A stretch of 64,000 nucleotides of DNA, from NCBI RefSeq assembly GCF_900105245.1, contig NZ_FNSZ01000001.1, positions 3,596,001 through 3,660,000 of the forward strand, in the 5' to 3' direction. The DNA is from Streptomyces sp. 1222.5 (GTDB lineage: Bacteria; Actinomycetota; Actinomycetes; Streptomycetales; Streptomycetaceae). The position numbers and the translations under genes are program-made. How positions within the stretch are numbered: position 1 is the stretch's first letter; the number at the start of each line of letters is the position of its first letter. The notes under the pieces were generated by a model. That model saw nothing but the letters and a program-made list of their open reading frames with translations, had not been told where the DNA came from and did no database searches. Shown in pieces: positions 17,819 to 28,194 of this stretch.

Positions 17819-18460
17819 ATGAGCTTCGGCGACCCGAACAACCCGTACGGCCCGCCCCCGTCCCAGCCCCCGTCGGCCGCTCCCGGCTACGGCTACCCGC
17901 AGGCGCCGGCCGGCCCGCCGCAGGGCTACGGCTACCCGCAGCAGCCCGCGTACCCCGGCTACCCGGGCGGCAACGCGATGCCCCAGTCGATGCCGGGTCT
18001 GCTCGTGACGGCCCGGGTGTTCCTGTACCTGATCTCCGCGGTGCAGATCATCGGCGGCCTGATCTGGCTGTACGTGGCGGCGTTCGTCAACGACGTCTCG
18101 AACAAGGCCGACGACCTGGGCAGCTCCTCCGAGGACAACCCGTTCACCTCGATCGGCGAGGGCGGTCACACGGCCGCGGGCCTGATCGTGTTCTTCGCGC
18201 TGATCGCGCTGGGCCTCGCGGCGCTGTCCATCACGCTGGGCGTGAAGTTCGGCCGGGGCGGCCAGGGCGTGCGCATCACGACGGTGGTCTACGGCGCGCT
18301 CGGCGGCATCCTCGGTCTGATCATGCTGTTCGCGGGCATGGACTCCGGCCTCGCCTCGGCCGTCATCTTCCCGCTGATCTGGGTGGTGTTCGCGGCCGTC
18401 ATCACCGCGGCGCCGGTCGTTCCGAGCGGTACCGCCTGGTTCAACCGCCCGCGCTACTGA
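17819..18460 (+). CDS. Small integral membrane protein with Pro/Gly/Tyr-rich N-terminus
   Basis: 213 aa from ATG 17819, preceded by GGAGGA at 17805-17810 with ideal spacing. Residues 1-60 are disordered and repeat GYGYPQ/YPGYP, as in many actinobacterial membrane proteins with cytoplasmic Pro-rich tails. Four hydrophobic helices follow ([80 protein letters not shown]). No catalytic motif is seen. It is divergent from folD and closed by a strong terminator, so it is monocistronic. Function unknown. Confidence 0.85.
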   Translation: MSFGDPNNPYGPPPSQPPSAAPGYGYPQAPAGPPQGYGYPQQPAYPGYPGGNAMPQSMPGLLVTARVFLYLISAVQIIGGLIWLYVAAFVNDVSNKADDLGSSSEDNPFTSIGEGGHTAAGLIVFFALIALGLAALSITLGVKFGRGGQGVRITTVVYGALGGILGLIMLFAGMDSGLASAVIFPLIWVVFAAVITAAPVVPSGTAWFNRPRY

Positions 18461-18480
18461 GCTGCGCCTGCGACAGGCAT

Positions 18481-18527
18481 CGACTGGGCTGCTCCTCCCA
18501 CTGCGGGAGGACAGCCCAGTCGCCTTT
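18481..18527 (+). terminator. Intrinsic terminator after the membrane protein
   Basis: An 11-bp stem (CGACTGGGCTG and complement) stacked on an inner TCCTCCC/GGGAGGA stem is followed by CCTTTTCC. It starts 20 bp past the stop codon. Confidence 0.85.
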
Positions 18528-18589
18528 TCCGGGCCGTCCACGGCCGTTTCGGCAGCACCGGGCGTTTACGGCGGCCGGGTGGGCGCACG

Positions 18590-18838
18590 TCAGCGGTCAG
18601 GTCCGGAATGCCACCGGAAGGACGCGAGACCGGCCGGCTCCTCGTCGGCGGCGCCGTCCACGGAGGTGTGGACGGCCCCGGACCGCCGGCGGACGAGACC
18701 GCCGAGGCCGACGATCGCGGCTAGCAGCACGGCGATCAGGCAGACGAAACCGAGCGCGAGGACGGCCAGGCCCGCCAGCCCGTAGCCCGCCAGTCGCGCC
18801 ACCATCTCGATCGGGTTCATGCATCCGCACGCCGGCAT
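18590..18838 (-). CDS. Small hypothetical membrane protein
   Basis: 82 aa from ATG 18838 (MPACGCMNPIEMV); a start at the second Met (MNPIEMV) is equally possible. One long hydrophobic stretch, LAGYGLAGLAVLALGFVCLI extending into AVLLAAIVGLGGLV, forms one or two helices, followed by a positively charged RRRSG and a polar tail. The Cys pair CGC near the N-terminus could be lipid- or metal-linked but fits no lipobox. It lies 179 bp downstream of purH on the same strand and converges with the plus-strand membrane protein. Not recognised; codon bias is coding-like. Confidence 0.5.
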   Translation of the reverse strand: MPACGCMNPIEMVARLAGYGLAGLAVLALGFVCLIAVLLAAIVGLGGLVRRRSGAVHTSVDGAADEEPAGLASFRWHSGPDR

Positions 18839-19017
18839 GGGGCGATCCTGCCCGCCGGGACGGCGCCGGGCACGGGCCGTGTCCGTACGGTGCTCAGGTG
18901 GTGCCCGTTCCGGTACCGGAACAGGCATCGCGCTCGTCCCTGTCGGGACCGGGACGCCGACGGTCCGGCCGCCGGCGAACGGCGACCGGACCGGGGGCAC
19001 TTCCGAAGCGGTGGAAC

Positions 19018-20580
19018 TCAGTGGAAGAAGTGGCGCGTGCCCGTGAAGTACATGGTCACGCCCGCCTCCTTGGCGGCCTCGACGACCTGCTCGTCACGGA
19101 TCGAGCCGCCCGGCTGGACGATCGCCCGGACACCGGCCTCGATGAGGATCGCGGGGCCGTCGGGGAAGGGGAAGAACGCGTCGGAGGCCGCGTAGGCGCC
19201 GCGGGCCCGCTCCTCGCCGGCCCGCTCGACGGCCAGCTTGCAGGAGTCGACGCGGTTGACCTGGCCCATGCCGACGCCGACCGAGGCGCCGTCCTTGGCG
19301 AGCAGGATCGCGTTGGACTTCACCGCACGGCACGCCTTCCAGGCGAAGGCCAGCTGCGCCAGCTCCTCGGCGGAGAGCGCCTCACCGCTGGCGAGCGTCC
19401 AGTTGGCCGGGTCGTCGCCCTCGGCCTGGAGCCGGTCGGCGACCTGGAGCAGCGCGCCGCCGTCGACCGGCTTGACGTCGACCGGGTGGGCCGGGGCGCC
19501 GGGGCAGCGCAGCACGCGGATGTTCTTCTTCTTGGTGAGGGCCTCCAGCGCGCCCTCCTCGTAGTCCGGCGCCACGATGACCTCGGTGAAGATCTCCGCG
19601 ACCTGCTCGGCCATCTCCTTGCTGACCGGCCGGTTCACCGCGATCACGCCGCCGAACGCGGACAGCGGGTCGCAGGCGTGCGCCTTGCGGTGCGCCTCGG
19701 CGACGTCCGCGCCGATCGCGATGCCGCAGGGGTTGGCGTGCTTGATGATCGCGACGCAGGGCTCGTCGTGGTCGTACGCGGCACGGCGCGCGGCGTCCGT
19801 GTCCGTGTAGTTGTTGTACGACATCTCCTTGCCGTGCAGCTGCTCGGCCGCCGCGAGGCCGCCCTCGCCGGAGGTGTAGAGGGCGGCGGGCTGGTGCGGG
19901 TTCTCGCCGTAGCGCAGGGTGTGCGCGCGCTCCAGGGTGGTGCCGATGAACTCGGGGAACGCGGAGTCGTCGGCCGGGGCGTAGGCGGAGGCGAACCACG
20001 ACGCGACGGCGATGTCGTACTCCGCGGTGTGCCGGAAGGCCTCGGCGGCCAGGCGCTTGCGGGCGGCGAGGTCGAAGCCGCCGTCCTGCACCGCGGCGAG
20101 GACGTCGGCGTACCGCTCGGGGCTGGTCACCACGGCCACCGACGGGTGGTTCTTGGCGGCGGCGCGGACCATCGACGGGCCGCCGATGTCGATCTGCTCC
20201 ACGCACTCGTCGGGCGAGGCACCGGAGGCGACGGTCTCCCGGAACGGGTAGAGGTTCACGACGACCAGGTCGAACGGTTCGACGCCCAGCTCGGCGAGCT
20301 GCTCGCGGTGGCTGTCCAGACGCAGGTCGGCGAGGATGCCCGCGTGCACCCGCGGGTGCAGGGTCTTCACCCGGCCGTCGAGGCACTCGGGGAAGCCGGT
20401 GAGCTCCTCGACCTTGGTGACGGGGACACCGGCGGCGGCGATCCGGCCGGCCGTGGAGCCGGTGGAGACGAGCTCGACGCCCGCCTCGTGCAGCCCGCGC
20501 GCCAGGTCCTCGAGACCGGCCTTGTCGTAGACGCTGACGAGCGCGCGACGGATGGCCCGCTTGTTGCTCTCCGCGGTCAC
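19018..20580 (-). CDS. purH: Bifunctional AICAR transformylase/IMP cyclohydrolase
   Basis: 520 aa, normal for PurH. The N-terminal MGS-like IMP cyclohydrolase domain (about 8-150) has [20 protein letters not shown] and [17 protein letters not shown]. The AICAR formyltransferase domain has [29 protein letters not shown], the catalytic [11 protein letters not shown] motif and [15 protein letters not shown]. It performs the last two steps of purine synthesis, using 10-formyl-THF. The start GTG at 20580 overlaps the purN stop (GTGA), so purN-purH is a coupled operon. Confidence 0.97.
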   Translation of the reverse strand: MTAESNKRAIRRALVSVYDKAGLEDLARGLHEAGVELVSTGSTAGRIAAAGVPVTKVEELTGFPECLDGRVKTLHPRVHAGILADLRLDSHREQLAELGVEPFDLVVVNLYPFRETVASGASPDECVEQIDIGGPSMVRAAAKNHPSVAVVTSPERYADVLAAVQDGGFDLAARKRLAAEAFRHTAEYDIAVASWFASAYAPADDSAFPEFIGTTLERAHTLRYGENPHQPAALYTSGEGGLAAAEQLHGKEMSYNNYTDTDAARRAAYDHDEPCVAIIKHANPCGIAIGADVAEAHRKAHACDPLSAFGGVIAVNRPVSKEMAEQVAEIFTEVIVAPDYEEGALEALTKKKNIRVLRCPGAPAHPVDVKPVDGGALLQVADRLQAEGDDPANWTLASGEALSAEELAQLAFAWKACRAVKSNAILLAKDGASVGVGMGQVNRVDSCKLAVERAGEERARGAYAASDAFFPFPDGPAILIEAGVRAIVQPGGSIRDEQVVEAAKEAGVTMYFTGTRHFFH

Positions 20581-21215
20581 TGGATAACTACCTTTCGTCC
20601 CTCAATGCGATAGCCGTTGCGGGCGAGCCGCCCCACGACCTCGACGAGCAGCCTTCGCTCGACTTCCTTGATGCGCTCGTGCAGCGCGCTCTCGTCGTCC
20701 TCGTCCCTGACCTCGACCACGCCCTGGGCGATGATCGGTCCGGTGTCGACGCCGTCGTCGACGAAGTGGACGGTGCAGCCGGTGACCCTGGCGCCGTACG
20801 CGAGCGCGTCACGGACGCCGTGGGCTCCGGGAAAACTGGGCAGCAGCGCCGGGTGGGTGTTCACGAACCGCCCGCCGTAGCGGGCGAGGAACTCCTTGCC
20901 GACGATCTTCATGAACCCGGCGGAGATCACGAGGTCGGGCTCGTGGGCGGCCACGGCCTCGGTGAGGGCGGCGTCCCACTCCTCTCGGCCGGCGTGGTCC
21001 TTGACCTTCCGCACGAAGGTCGGCAGCCCGGCGCGCTCGGCGCGGGCCAGCCCCTCGATACCGTCGCGGTCGGCCCCGACGGCGACGATCCGGGCGCCGT
21101 ACGCCTCGGCTCCGACGCGCTCGATCTCGTCCAGGAGCGCCTGCAGGTTCGTGCCTGATCCGGAGACCAGCACGACGAGGCGCTTGACCGCTGGGCCAGC
21201 GGGGGTGGCGGCCAC
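20577..21215 (-). CDS. purN: Phosphoribosylglycinamide formyltransferase
   Basis: 212 aa from GTG 21215, with an upstream AGAAAGG as ribosome binding site; the frame extends further but would run through the promoter. Motifs: [19 protein letters not shown] for the phosphoribosyl group, [10 protein letters not shown], the catalytic [16 protein letters not shown], and [16 protein letters not shown] with the essential aspartate. It transfers a formyl group from 10-formyl-THF to GAR in purine synthesis and is coupled to purH by a 4-bp overlap. A TTCGTACGAA palindrome (21266-21275) lies 51-60 bp before the start. Confidence 0.96.
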   Translation of the reverse strand: MAATPAGPAVKRLVVLVSGSGTNLQALLDEIERVGAEAYGARIVAVGADRDGIEGLARAERAGLPTFVRKVKDHAGREEWDAALTEAVAAHEPDLVISAGFMKIVGKEFLARYGGRFVNTHPALLPSFPGAHGVRDALAYGARVTGCTVHFVDDGVDTGPIIAQGVVEVRDEDDESALHERIKEVERRLLVEVVGRLARNGYRIEGRKVVIQ

Positions 21216-21265
21216 GGTGGGGCCCTTTCTCGGGGTGGCGATCTGTCCGGCCGACTGCTTGTACG

Positions 21266-21275
21266 TTCGTACGAA
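21266..21275. promoter_or_regulatory. TTCGTACGAA palindrome upstream of purN
   Basis: A perfect 10-bp AT-rich palindrome in the 284-bp region between purN and the divergent membrane protein. The same decamer recurs in the 24392-24484 intergenic region, within a 12-bp palindrome. Two copies of such a sequence in a genome this GC-rich suggest a shared regulator. The rest of 21216-21499 holds no evident gene. Confidence 0.45.
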
Positions 21276-21499
21276 TGCTTCGCGCTTCCCGATACGGGGA
21301 AGTCTACGAAGCGGCCGGCCGTCAGCAACGATACCGGCACTGCGGACGGCCCCCACGGGACGGGGGCCTGGCCGGAAGGTAGCGTTCGCAGGGGTTCGGG
21401 ATGGGGCAGCCTCGGGAACGCGGTCGGCGTGCGGTGCGTTCAACGGGGTGGAAGCTCTCGCCGGACAGCCGTAGCCACCTAGGGGAAGACGCTCTCTTG

Positions 21500-22276
21500 A
21501 TGCCCGATCGCAGCCTGCGACTCCTCACGTTCCCGCCGCGCCCGGCCCAGGGAGGCGAGCGTGGCGCCGTCCTGCTGCGGGAGCGGCCGACCTCGCCGCC
21601 CCAGGCGCCCGAGGGCGGCCGGGACAGCGGCGGGCGCGACGGTGAGCAGCAGGACGACAACCCGTTCGCGCCGCCCCCGGAGGGCACCCCGGACCGTCCG
21701 TGGCAGCCCCGCCGGCCCGAGGGTTCTTCCGGTTCCGGTGACGGCCAGGACGACCACTCCCCCTGGGGCAGCCAGTGGAGCGACCGCCAGCCCGGCCGCT
21801 CCCCCGGCGGTTTCGGCGAGCGTCCCGGTGGCGGGCCGCAGGGTCCCGGCGGACCGGCCGGCGGCTCCGGCATGCGCTGGGACCCCACCGACCCCGCCCA
21901 GCGCCGCGCGCGGTACGCGCTGCTGTCGGGCATATGGGCGGTCTTCTTCGCCCTGTTCAGCTGGCCGTACGTGGCGCTGCTGCTGGGTGCGCTGGCCCTG
22001 TACTGGGGCATCAGCGCACTGCGCGCCAAGCCGCGCACCCCGGACCCGGACACCCCCGCCGTCCCGAGCGGCCGGCCCCTGACGACGGCGGCGATCAGCG
22101 GTCTGGTCACGGCGTCCCTGGCCCTGGTCCTGGTGGCCTCGACCTTCACCGTGCAGCTGGTCTACCGCGACTACTACACCTGCGTCGGCGACGCCCTCAC
22201 CCACGAGGCGAAGGTGTCCTGCGAGAGGCTCCTCCCGGAGCAGCTGCGCGGAGTGCTGGGCGCGGGGAACGACTGA
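21500..22276 (+). CDS. Membrane protein with long Pro/Gly-rich cytoplasmic N-terminus
   Basis: 258 aa from ATG 21500, preceded by GGGGAAG at 21482-21488; a start about 33 codons upstream is possible. Residues about 20-130 are disordered and rich in Pro, Gly, Asp and Gln. Two or three helices follow ([55 protein letters not shown]), then a short exported tail with a Cys pair ([18 protein letters not shown]) that could form a disulfide. It is divergent from purN. No family function recognised. Confidence 0.75.
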   Translation: MPDRSLRLLTFPPRPAQGGERGAVLLRERPTSPPQAPEGGRDSGGRDGEQQDDNPFAPPPEGTPDRPWQPRRPEGSSGSGDGQDDHSPWGSQWSDRQPGRSPGGFGERPGGGPQGPGGPAGGSGMRWDPTDPAQRRARYALLSGIWAVFFALFSWPYVALLLGALALYWGISALRAKPRTPDPDTPAVPSGRPLTTAAISGLVTASLALVLVASTFTVQLVYRDYYTCVGDALTHEAKVSCERLLPEQLRGVLGAGND

Positions 22277-22303
22277 CGCCACGACGGCCCGGAGGCGCCT
22301 GCG

Positions 22304-24391
22304 TCAGCGGGTGTCGTGGGCTCGCTCGGGTCCGTCCGTGACGGTCGGGTCCTCCTCGGGCGAGCGGGGCGCGGCGGAGGAGGACGGCGCGGTGCCGGGC
22401 GCCTTGGCCTGCTCGTCCGGCTCCGGTCGCGACCACTCGGGACCGTTGGCCAGATCGCCGGCGGCGGCCTCCCTCAGGGCCGCCCAGCGGGAGGCGCGCG
22501 CCAGCTCGTCGTGCCAGTCCGGGGCGAAGGGGTCCTCGGCCGGCGGGAAGTCGTACGCCTCGTCGTCGGAGACGCCGGTCGCGACCGGCACGGCGTCCCG
22601 CTGAGCGGCCGGCCCGGAGCCGGCCGCCCCCGACGCGGAGTGGACCTCGGACCGAGGGACGGCCTCGGCGCCGGCGTCCTGTACCACCGTGGTGGGTCCG
22701 GTCCCGGTGGTGTCCGGCCCGGGCACCGGCTTCTCGCCCCCGTCCGTTCCCGTGCCCTTCCTGGCGCCGGTTCCGGAGGGTGACCCGGCTTCGTCGGGTG
22801 TCTCGTCCACCGCGCGGTGCCCCGCCCACCCCCCGGAACTCTCCCCGGAGCTCTCCCCGGGGGTCGCACCGCTCCCGCCGTCCGGCGCGGCGCCCGTGCC
22901 GGCCGCGCGTACCTTCCCTGCACCCTCCGGCGCGGGCTCGGCCGGGTCCGCGGGGGTCACCGTCGCCGACGCACCGGCAGCCGAACCCGCGGCGGCCGCC
23001 GTCGCCGCGCTCACCGTGACCCTCTTCCGGCCCGGCTCCGTGCCCTGCGCCGGGACGACGTCGGACCGCGTCCGGCGGCCACGGAGCCGCCAGGCCCGCA
23101 CGGTCAGCGCCACCGGTGTCGCGAACACCGCCGTGCAGACACCGGCCGCTCCCCCGGTCTGCCACCACACCGGACCGAACCGGGCCAGCGCGGCCACCCC
23201 CAGCGGTCCACCCGACAGCTCGGCGAGCAGAGCGAGGAATCCGGCGCAGACCGCCGCCGTCAGCAGCACCAGCCCGGCGGTCCGGGCGGCCGACCAGCGG
23301 GCCCGCGCGGGCGCCCCGGACGCCGGCCGGCGCACCGCCGCCCGCGCCACGAACCACCCGGCCGTCACCCCTGCCGCCACCGGCAGCAGCCCGGCGGCCC
23401 AGTTGAGCGGCGTCCCGGCCCCCGGGTCGGGCACCGCAGCCAGCAGCGGGAACGGCGGCAGCAGCGGGGCAGGGTCGGAGGCGAGCGGGTGCACCAGGTG
23501 CCCGGCACCGAGGACGAACCCGGGGCCGAGGGCGTAGGAGGCGGCCCACAGCGCCGCGTTGGGGATCAGCGCGACGCCGAGCAGCAGCACGGCGAACCGG
23601 CCCGTCCAGCCCTCCGTCAACTGCAGGAACGACGCCCGTGCCGCGTCTCCGTGCCACACCAGCGACACCCCGGTCAGCAGCGCCCCGCCGCCGAAGAACA
23701 CCGCCGTGGCGGCACCCGCGGCCCGTACGGCGGCTCCCAGCCTGGCCCCCGCGTCCGCGCCGAACACCAGCCGCCTCACCGGCCCCGGGAGCACCGCCAG
23801 CAGGCTCAGCACCGGACCGGGCGGGCGGCCGTGCGCGGTCCACACCCCGGCCGCGGCCGAGCCCGCCGCGACGATCGGCAGACAGCACGTCACCCAGGCC
23901 CATCCGGGCCGCAGTTCCCCACTGCCGCAGTACAGCGCCGCCGCGCCGCCGACGGCGAGATAGCCGAGGACGACACCCGTCCACGCGGTACGCGGCGGGA
24001 CCGGCGGCGGGCCGTCGGGGTCGGCGGAGACGTCGGAGGCGTCCCGGGCCGCCCGGTACAGCAGCCACACCGGCAGCGCGAGCAGCAGCAGCGGGGTCAC
24101 GCCGACCGGCAGGGGCGCCCCGGACAGCGTGTCGGTGCGGGCCAGTTCCACCCCGTGGCCCAGCAGCCACAGCGCGGCGGCCACGTGCAGCGCGGCGCCC
24201 GGCCCGCTGTCGGGGTACGGCGAGCTGACCCACATCGCGAGGACCAGCACGGCGAGCGAACCGAGCCCGAGCCCGGCCGCGACCGCGCCGGCCAGGAGGC
24301 TTGCGGCCAGCCCGGGCGAGCGGTCGCGCACGCGCGCGATCAGGGGCGACAACGACGGGCGGCGAACGGTCATCTGGGGCACGCCCGCCAT
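22304..24391 (-). CDS. DUF6350 polytopic membrane protein (PerM-like annotation)
   Basis: 695 aa. The first ~430 residues contain about ten hydrophobic helices, for example [39 protein letters not shown] and [20 protein letters not shown]. The remaining ~260 residues are a hydrophilic, Gly/Pro/Glu-rich tail with low complexity. This matches the streptomycete DUF6350 family, sometimes annotated cell division protein PerM. The biochemical role is not established. Start ATG 24391 is chosen; ATG 24373 is an alternative. It converges with the membrane protein ending at 22276 and is divergent from the HTH/sigma-like gene. Confidence 0.82.
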   Translation of the reverse strand: MAGVPQMTVRRPSLSPLIARVRDRSPGLAASLLAGAVAAGLGLGSLAVLVLAMWVSSPYPDSGPGAALHVAAALWLLGHGVELARTDTLSGAPLPVGVTPLLLLALPVWLLYRAARDASDVSADPDGPPPVPPRTAWTGVVLGYLAVGGAAALYCGSGELRPGWAWVTCCLPIVAAGSAAAGVWTAHGRPPGPVLSLLAVLPGPVRRLVFGADAGARLGAAVRAAGAATAVFFGGGALLTGVSLVWHGDAARASFLQLTEGWTGRFAVLLLGVALIPNAALWAASYALGPGFVLGAGHLVHPLASDPAPLLPPFPLLAAVPDPGAGTPLNWAAGLLPVAAGVTAGWFVARAAVRRPASGAPARARWSAARTAGLVLLTAAVCAGFLALLAELSGGPLGVAALARFGPVWWQTGGAAGVCTAVFATPVALTVRAWRLRGRRTRSDVVPAQGTEPGRKRVTVSAATAAAAGSAAGASATVTPADPAEPAPEGAGKVRAAGTGAAPDGGSGATPGESSGESSGGWAGHRAVDETPDEAGSPSGTGARKGTGTDGGEKPVPGPDTTGTGPTTVVQDAGAEAVPRSEVHSASGAAGSGPAAQRDAVPVATGVSDDEAYDFPPAEDPFAPDWHDELARASRWAALREAAAGDLANGPEWSRPEPDEQAKAPGTAPSSSAAPRSPEEDPTVTDGPERAHDTR

Positions 24392-24466
24392 CGTCCCAAC
24401 GACACGCGCTTTCCGGGCGTAACAGGCGAACCCCCGAAGTGTCGCTCAATATATGTTTATGTTCTT

Positions 24467-24478
24467 TTTCGTACGAAA
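24467..24478. promoter_or_regulatory. 12-bp palindrome TTTCGTACGAAA in the DUF6350/HTH-sigma intergenic region
   Basis: A perfect palindrome 7 bp before the ATG at 24485, in an unusually AT-rich strip (24446-24478) that must contain the plus-strand promoter. Its core TTCGTACGAA equals the element upstream of purN. Likely the operator of the HTH protein itself. Confidence 0.5.
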
Positions 24479-24484
24479 GGGTGC

Positions 24485-25561
24485 ATGGTGACGACGCACA
24501 TCACTGCCGGCCCACTGCCCTCACCGAAGGAACGCCGATACCTGCGCCAGTCCGCCTCGCTGACGCAGGCTCAGCTCGCCGCACGGCTCGGCGTCAGCCG
24601 CGCCACGCTGCGCGCATGGGAGTCCGGCCGCCGCATCCCCGGCGGGAGTGAAGGCGAGGCGTACGCCAGATTCCTGACCACGGCCGTCGAATCAACAGCC
24701 CGTCAGGAGCGGGCGGCACAAGCGGGGGACGCGGGCGCCGATCCCACGGCGGGCCCGCCACGGCCCCTGACACCCGCTCAGGCGTTCGACGCGCTGTACG
24801 CGTTCTGCGCCCCCGCCCTCGTACGGCAGACCTATCTGCTCACCGGGCGGCGGGAACTGGCCCGCGAGGCCGTGGAGCAGGCCTTCCAGACCGCGTGGCA
24901 GCGCTGGCCCGAGGTGGCCCGCGACCGGGACCCGGGCGGCTGGGTGCGGGCGGTGGCGTACGACTGCGCGCTCTCCCCCTGGCACCGCTTCCGCCCCCGC
25001 TACCGGCACGAGGAGCCCCCGCCGGCCGACCCGGCCGACCGCGCCCTGCTGCACGCGCTGCTCGGACTCCCGCCCTCGTACCGGCGCACGCTCGTCCTCT
25101 ACGACGGGGTCGGCCTCGACCTGCCGGAGACGGCGGCGGAGACGGAGGCCAGCACCCCGGCGGCGGCCGGCCGGCTGCTCCGCGCCCGTGAGGCCGTGGC
25201 CGCGCACGTGCCGGCGCTGGCCGACCCCGCCGTACTGCACCGGCGGCTGACCGAACTCGCCTCGTCGGAGCGCCTCCTCGCGGCCAGGCCGACGACGGTA
25301 CGGACGTACGGCGAGCGCCGGAACGTGTTCTGGACCCGGGCGGCCATCGCCTTCACCGTCGCCATCATCGGCTCGACGGCCCTGACGCTGCGGACGGCGC
25401 CGACGCACTACGAGCCGCCGATCGCCCCGGCCCAGGCGGTGCACGGCGTCCCGCCCCCTGCCGCCATGGGCCCCCTGTCCCAGGAGGAACAGGCCCTGCG
25501 GACGAAGCTGCACCGCTCGGACTCCGGCGGCCCGGAAAGACTGCTGCCCGAATTCCGGTGA
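24485..25561 (+). CDS. XRE-type HTH protein with sigma-factor-like middle and C-terminal membrane anchor
   Basis: 358 aa from ATG 24485. Residues about 12-65 form an XRE HTH (RYLRQSASLTQAQLAARLGV then SRATLRAWESGRRIP). Residues about 95-250 look like sigma-70 regions 2 and 4: FDALYAFCAPALVRQTYLLT, AREAVEQAFQTAWQRW, then LLGLPPSYRRTLVLYDGVGL and TPAAAGRLLRAREAVAAHV. A transmembrane helix (FWTRAAIAFTVAIIGSTALT, about 285-305) and a short outside tail follow. The layout resembles a fused regulator and membrane-tethered ECF-like factor. Whether the sigma part still binds core polymerase is uncertain. Its intergenic operator (24467-24478) suggests autoregulation. Confidence 0.75.
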   Translation: MVTTHITAGPLPSPKERRYLRQSASLTQAQLAARLGVSRATLRAWESGRRIPGGSEGEAYARFLTTAVESTARQERAAQAGDAGADPTAGPPRPLTPAQAFDALYAFCAPALVRQTYLLTGRRELAREAVEQAFQTAWQRWPEVARDRDPGGWVRAVAYDCALSPWHRFRPRYRHEEPPPADPADRALLHALLGLPPSYRRTLVLYDGVGLDLPETAAETEASTPAAAGRLLRAREAVAAHVPALADPAVLHRRLTELASSERLLAARPTTVRTYGERRNVFWTRAAIAFTVAIIGSTALTLRTAPTHYEPPIAPAQAVHGVPPPAAMGPLSQEEQALRTKLHRSDSGGPERLLPEFR

Positions 25562-25607
25562 CGGCGGGAGGCGCCGGGGACTGCCGGTGAACGGGAGGGG
25601 GAAACGG

Positions 25608-25643
25608 CGGTAGGCCCGCCCCCGTGAGGGGACGGGCCTACCG
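25608..25643. terminator. Terminator between the HTH-sigma gene and sucD
   Basis: A stem of CGGTAGGCCCG with its complement, extended inside by CCCCC/GGGG, lies between convergent stops at 25561 and 25661. It can serve both directions. Confidence 0.75.
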
Positions 25644-25660
25644 ACAGCCTGCGGAGGGAC

Positions 25661-26545
25661 TCAGGCGCTGAGGACCTCGCGGGCCAGCTTCGCCGTCTCG
25701 GTCGGCGTCTTGCCGACCTTGACGCCGGCGGCCTCGAGGGCCTCCTTCTTCGCCTGGGCGGTGCCGGACGAACCGGAGACGATGGCGCCGGCGTGGCCCA
25801 TGGTCTTGCCCTCGGGGGCGGTGAAGCCCGCGACGTAGCCGACGACCGGCTTGGTCACGTTCTCCTTGATGAACGCGGCCGCGCGCTCCTCGGCGTCGCC
25901 ACCGATCTCACCGATCATCACGATCAGGTCGGTGTCGGGGTCGGCCTGGAACGCGGCGAGGGCGTCGATGTGCGTGGTGCCGATGATCGGGTCGCCACCG
26001 ATGCCGACGGCGGTCGAGAAGCCGATGTCACGCAGCTCGTACATCATCTGGTACGTCAGCGTGCCGGACTTCGACACCAGGCCGATGCGGCCCGGCTTGG
26101 TGATGTCGCCCGGGATGATGCCGACGTTCGACTGGCCCGGGGTGATGATGCCGGGGCAGTTCGGGCCGATGATGCGGGTCTTGTTGCCCTTCTTGCCGGC
26201 GTACGCCCAGAAGGACGCCGTGTCGTGCACGGCGATGCCCTCGGTGATCACGACGGCCAGCGGGATCTCGGCGTCGATGGCCTCGACGACCGCGTCCTTG
26301 GTGAACTTCTCCGGCACGAAGATGACGGAGACGTTGGCGCCGGTCTTCTCGATGGCCTCCTTGACGGTGCCGAAGACCGGTACCTCGGTGCCGTCGAAGT
26401 CCACGGTCTGACCCGCCTTGCGCGGGTTCACGCCGCCCACGACCTGGGTGCCGTCACCGAGCATGAGCTTGGTGTGCTTCATGCCGGTGGCGCCGGTCAT
26501 GCCCTGGACGATGACCTTGCTGTCCTTGTTGAGCCAGATAGCCAT
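25661..26545 (-). CDS. sucD: Succinyl-CoA synthetase alpha subunit
   Basis: 294 aa. CoA-binding Rossmann region [60 protein letters not shown] and the phosphohistidine loop [13 protein letters not shown]. It catalyses succinyl-CoA to succinate with substrate-level phosphorylation. It follows sucC by 27 bp on the same strand, forming the usual sucCD operon. Complete, with no odd features. Confidence 0.97.
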   Translation of the reverse strand: MAIWLNKDSKVIVQGMTGATGMKHTKLMLGDGTQVVGGVNPRKAGQTVDFDGTEVPVFGTVKEAIEKTGANVSVIFVPEKFTKDAVVEAIDAEIPLAVVITEGIAVHDTASFWAYAGKKGNKTRIIGPNCPGIITPGQSNVGIIPGDITKPGRIGLVSKSGTLTYQMMYELRDIGFSTAVGIGGDPIIGTTHIDALAAFQADPDTDLIVMIGEIGGDAEERAAAFIKENVTKPVVGYVAGFTAPEGKTMGHAGAIVSGSSGTAQAKKEALEAAGVKVGKTPTETAKLAREVLSA

Positions 26546-26572
26546 GGTGTGTTGTGTCCTCGTCCTGAGTGC

Positions 26573-27754
26573 TTACTTGGCGGCGTGGGCCAGTTCGGCG
26601 GCCTTGTCGGCCGCGCCGTCCATGGTGTCGACGCGCTGCACCAGCGGGTGGTTCGCGTCGGTGAGGATCTGCCGGCCCAGCTCGGCGTTGTTGCCGTCGA
26701 GACGGACGACGAGCGGCTTGGAGACGTTCTCGCCGCGGTCCTCCAGGAGCTTCAGCGCCTGGACGATGCCGTTCGCGACCTCGTCACAGGCGGTGATGCC
26801 GCCGAAGACGTTCACGAAGACGGACTTGACGTCCGGGTCGCCCAGGATGATCTCCAGGCCGTTCGCCATGACCTGGGCGGAGGCGCCACCGCCGATGTCC
26901 AGGAAGTTGGCGGGCTTGACGTTGCCGTGCTGCTCACCGGCGTACGCGACGACGTCCAGGGTGCTCATGACGAGACCCGCGCCGTTGCCGATGATGCCGA
27001 CCTCGCCGTCGAGCTTGACGTAGTTGAGGTTCTTCTCCTTGGCGGCGGCCTCGAGCGGGTTGGCCGCGGCCTTGTCGTGGAGCTCCTCGTACTCGGGGTG
27101 ACGGAACTCGGCGTTCTCGTCGAGCGACACCTTGCCGTCGAGGGCGAGGACGTCCCCGGAGGCGACCTTCGCGAGCGGGTTGACCTCGACGAGGAGGGCG
27201 TCCGACTTGATGAAGGTGTCCCACAGCTTGATCAGGACGTTGACGACCTTGTCCGCGACCTCGGCCGGGAACTTGGCGGCCTCGACGATCTCGCGGGCCT
27301 TGGCCTCGTCCACGCCGTCGATGGCGTCGATCGCGATCTTGGCGACGGCCTCCGGACGGGTGGCCGCCACCTCCTCGATCTCCATGCCGCCCTCGACGGA
27401 CGCGATGGAGAGGAAGGTGCGGTTGGCACGGTCGAGGAGGAAGGAGACGTAGTACTCCTCGATGATCTCCGGAGCCGTCTCGGCGATCATGACCTTGTGG
27501 ACCGTGTGGCCCTTGATGTCCATGCCGAGGATGTCCGTCGCACGGGCGACGGCCTCGTCCGCGGAGGCGGCCAGCTTGACGCCACCGGCCTTGCCACGAC
27601 CACCGACCTTCACCTGCGCCTTGACGACGGACTTGCCGCCCAGCCGCTCGGTGATCTCGCGCGCCGCCTCAGGCGTGTCGATGACTTCACCGGCCAGCAC
27701 CGGTACATCGTGCTTGGCGAAGAGGTCCCTCGCCTGGTACTCGAACAGGTCCAC
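26573..27754 (-). CDS. sucC: Succinyl-CoA synthetase beta subunit
   Basis: 393 aa. ATP-grasp fold: [60 protein letters not shown] for Mg binding, and [20 protein letters not shown] plus [16 protein letters not shown]. It pairs with SucD, binding nucleotide and succinate. First gene of the operon; the 440-bp region upstream contains a Crp-like site (27935-27948) 181 bp before the start. Confidence 0.97.
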   Translation of the reverse strand: MDLFEYQARDLFAKHDVPVLAGEVIDTPEAAREITERLGGKSVVKAQVKVGGRGKAGGVKLAASADEAVARATDILGMDIKGHTVHKVMIAETAPEIIEEYYVSFLLDRANRTFLSIASVEGGMEIEEVAATRPEAVAKIAIDAIDGVDEAKAREIVEAAKFPAEVADKVVNVLIKLWDTFIKSDALLVEVNPLAKVASGDVLALDGKVSLDENAEFRHPEYEELHDKAAANPLEAAAKEKNLNYVKLDGEVGIIGNGAGLVMSTLDVVAYAGEQHGNVKPANFLDIGGGASAQVMANGLEIILGDPDVKSVFVNVFGGITACDEVANGIVQALKLLEDRGENVSKPLVVRLDGNNAELGRQILTDANHPLVQRVDTMDGAADKAAELAHAAK

Positions 27755-27934
27755 GCGCTTCCGTCCCTATCAGTGATCTCGCGGTTCGTTGGATGCGTGG
27801 GCGTGCCGCGAAGGGCAACGTGACGTCCGCTTGTCACTAGGGGAGCGCACACGGTGTCCGAGCGCGCGGCATGTCCGTCTCGCAGGTTATCGCCGCTTGC
27901 GGGGGCTCCCTAAATCGAGGGTCACACCTGAGCG

Positions 27935-27948
27935 GTGATACCTGTCAC
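27935..27948. promoter_or_regulatory. Crp-like site upstream of sucCD
   Basis: GTGATACCTGTCAC fits the Streptomyces Crp pattern GTG-N6-GNCAC and is a near-palindrome (GTGA...TCAC). It is 181 bp before sucC in the 27755-28194 intergenic region, which otherwise holds the sucC leader (27755-27880), a short GGCACG-G-CGTGCC hairpin (27966-27978) and the terminator at 28010-28043. No gene is seen there. Confidence 0.4.
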
Positions 27949-28009
27949 ATGATGCCGGATTTCCTGGCACGGCGTGCCGACATATGTGCTGTACAGGGGC
28001 GGTCTGCGA

Positions 28010-28043
28010 GGCCTCACCGGGCTGGGGTCGACCCGGTGAGGCC
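28010..28043 (-). terminator. Terminator downstream of the repeat-rich secreted protein
   Basis: A perfect 12-bp stem (GGCCTCACCGGG and complement) with a 10-nt loop lies about 150 bp beyond the stop at 28195. No strong U-tract is present. Confidence 0.5.
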
Positions 28044-28194
28044 CCCTCGATCGGCCCCGGCGGGAACCGGGACCGGGGCGGTTGATCCCCACCCCAATGG
28101 GGACCACCCGCCCCTTCCCGCGGAGCACCGGCCGGACGGGCCGATGGCCTTCGGCCGCCCGGACCCGGTCGCCCCGCGGAGCTTGTGAGGGCGC

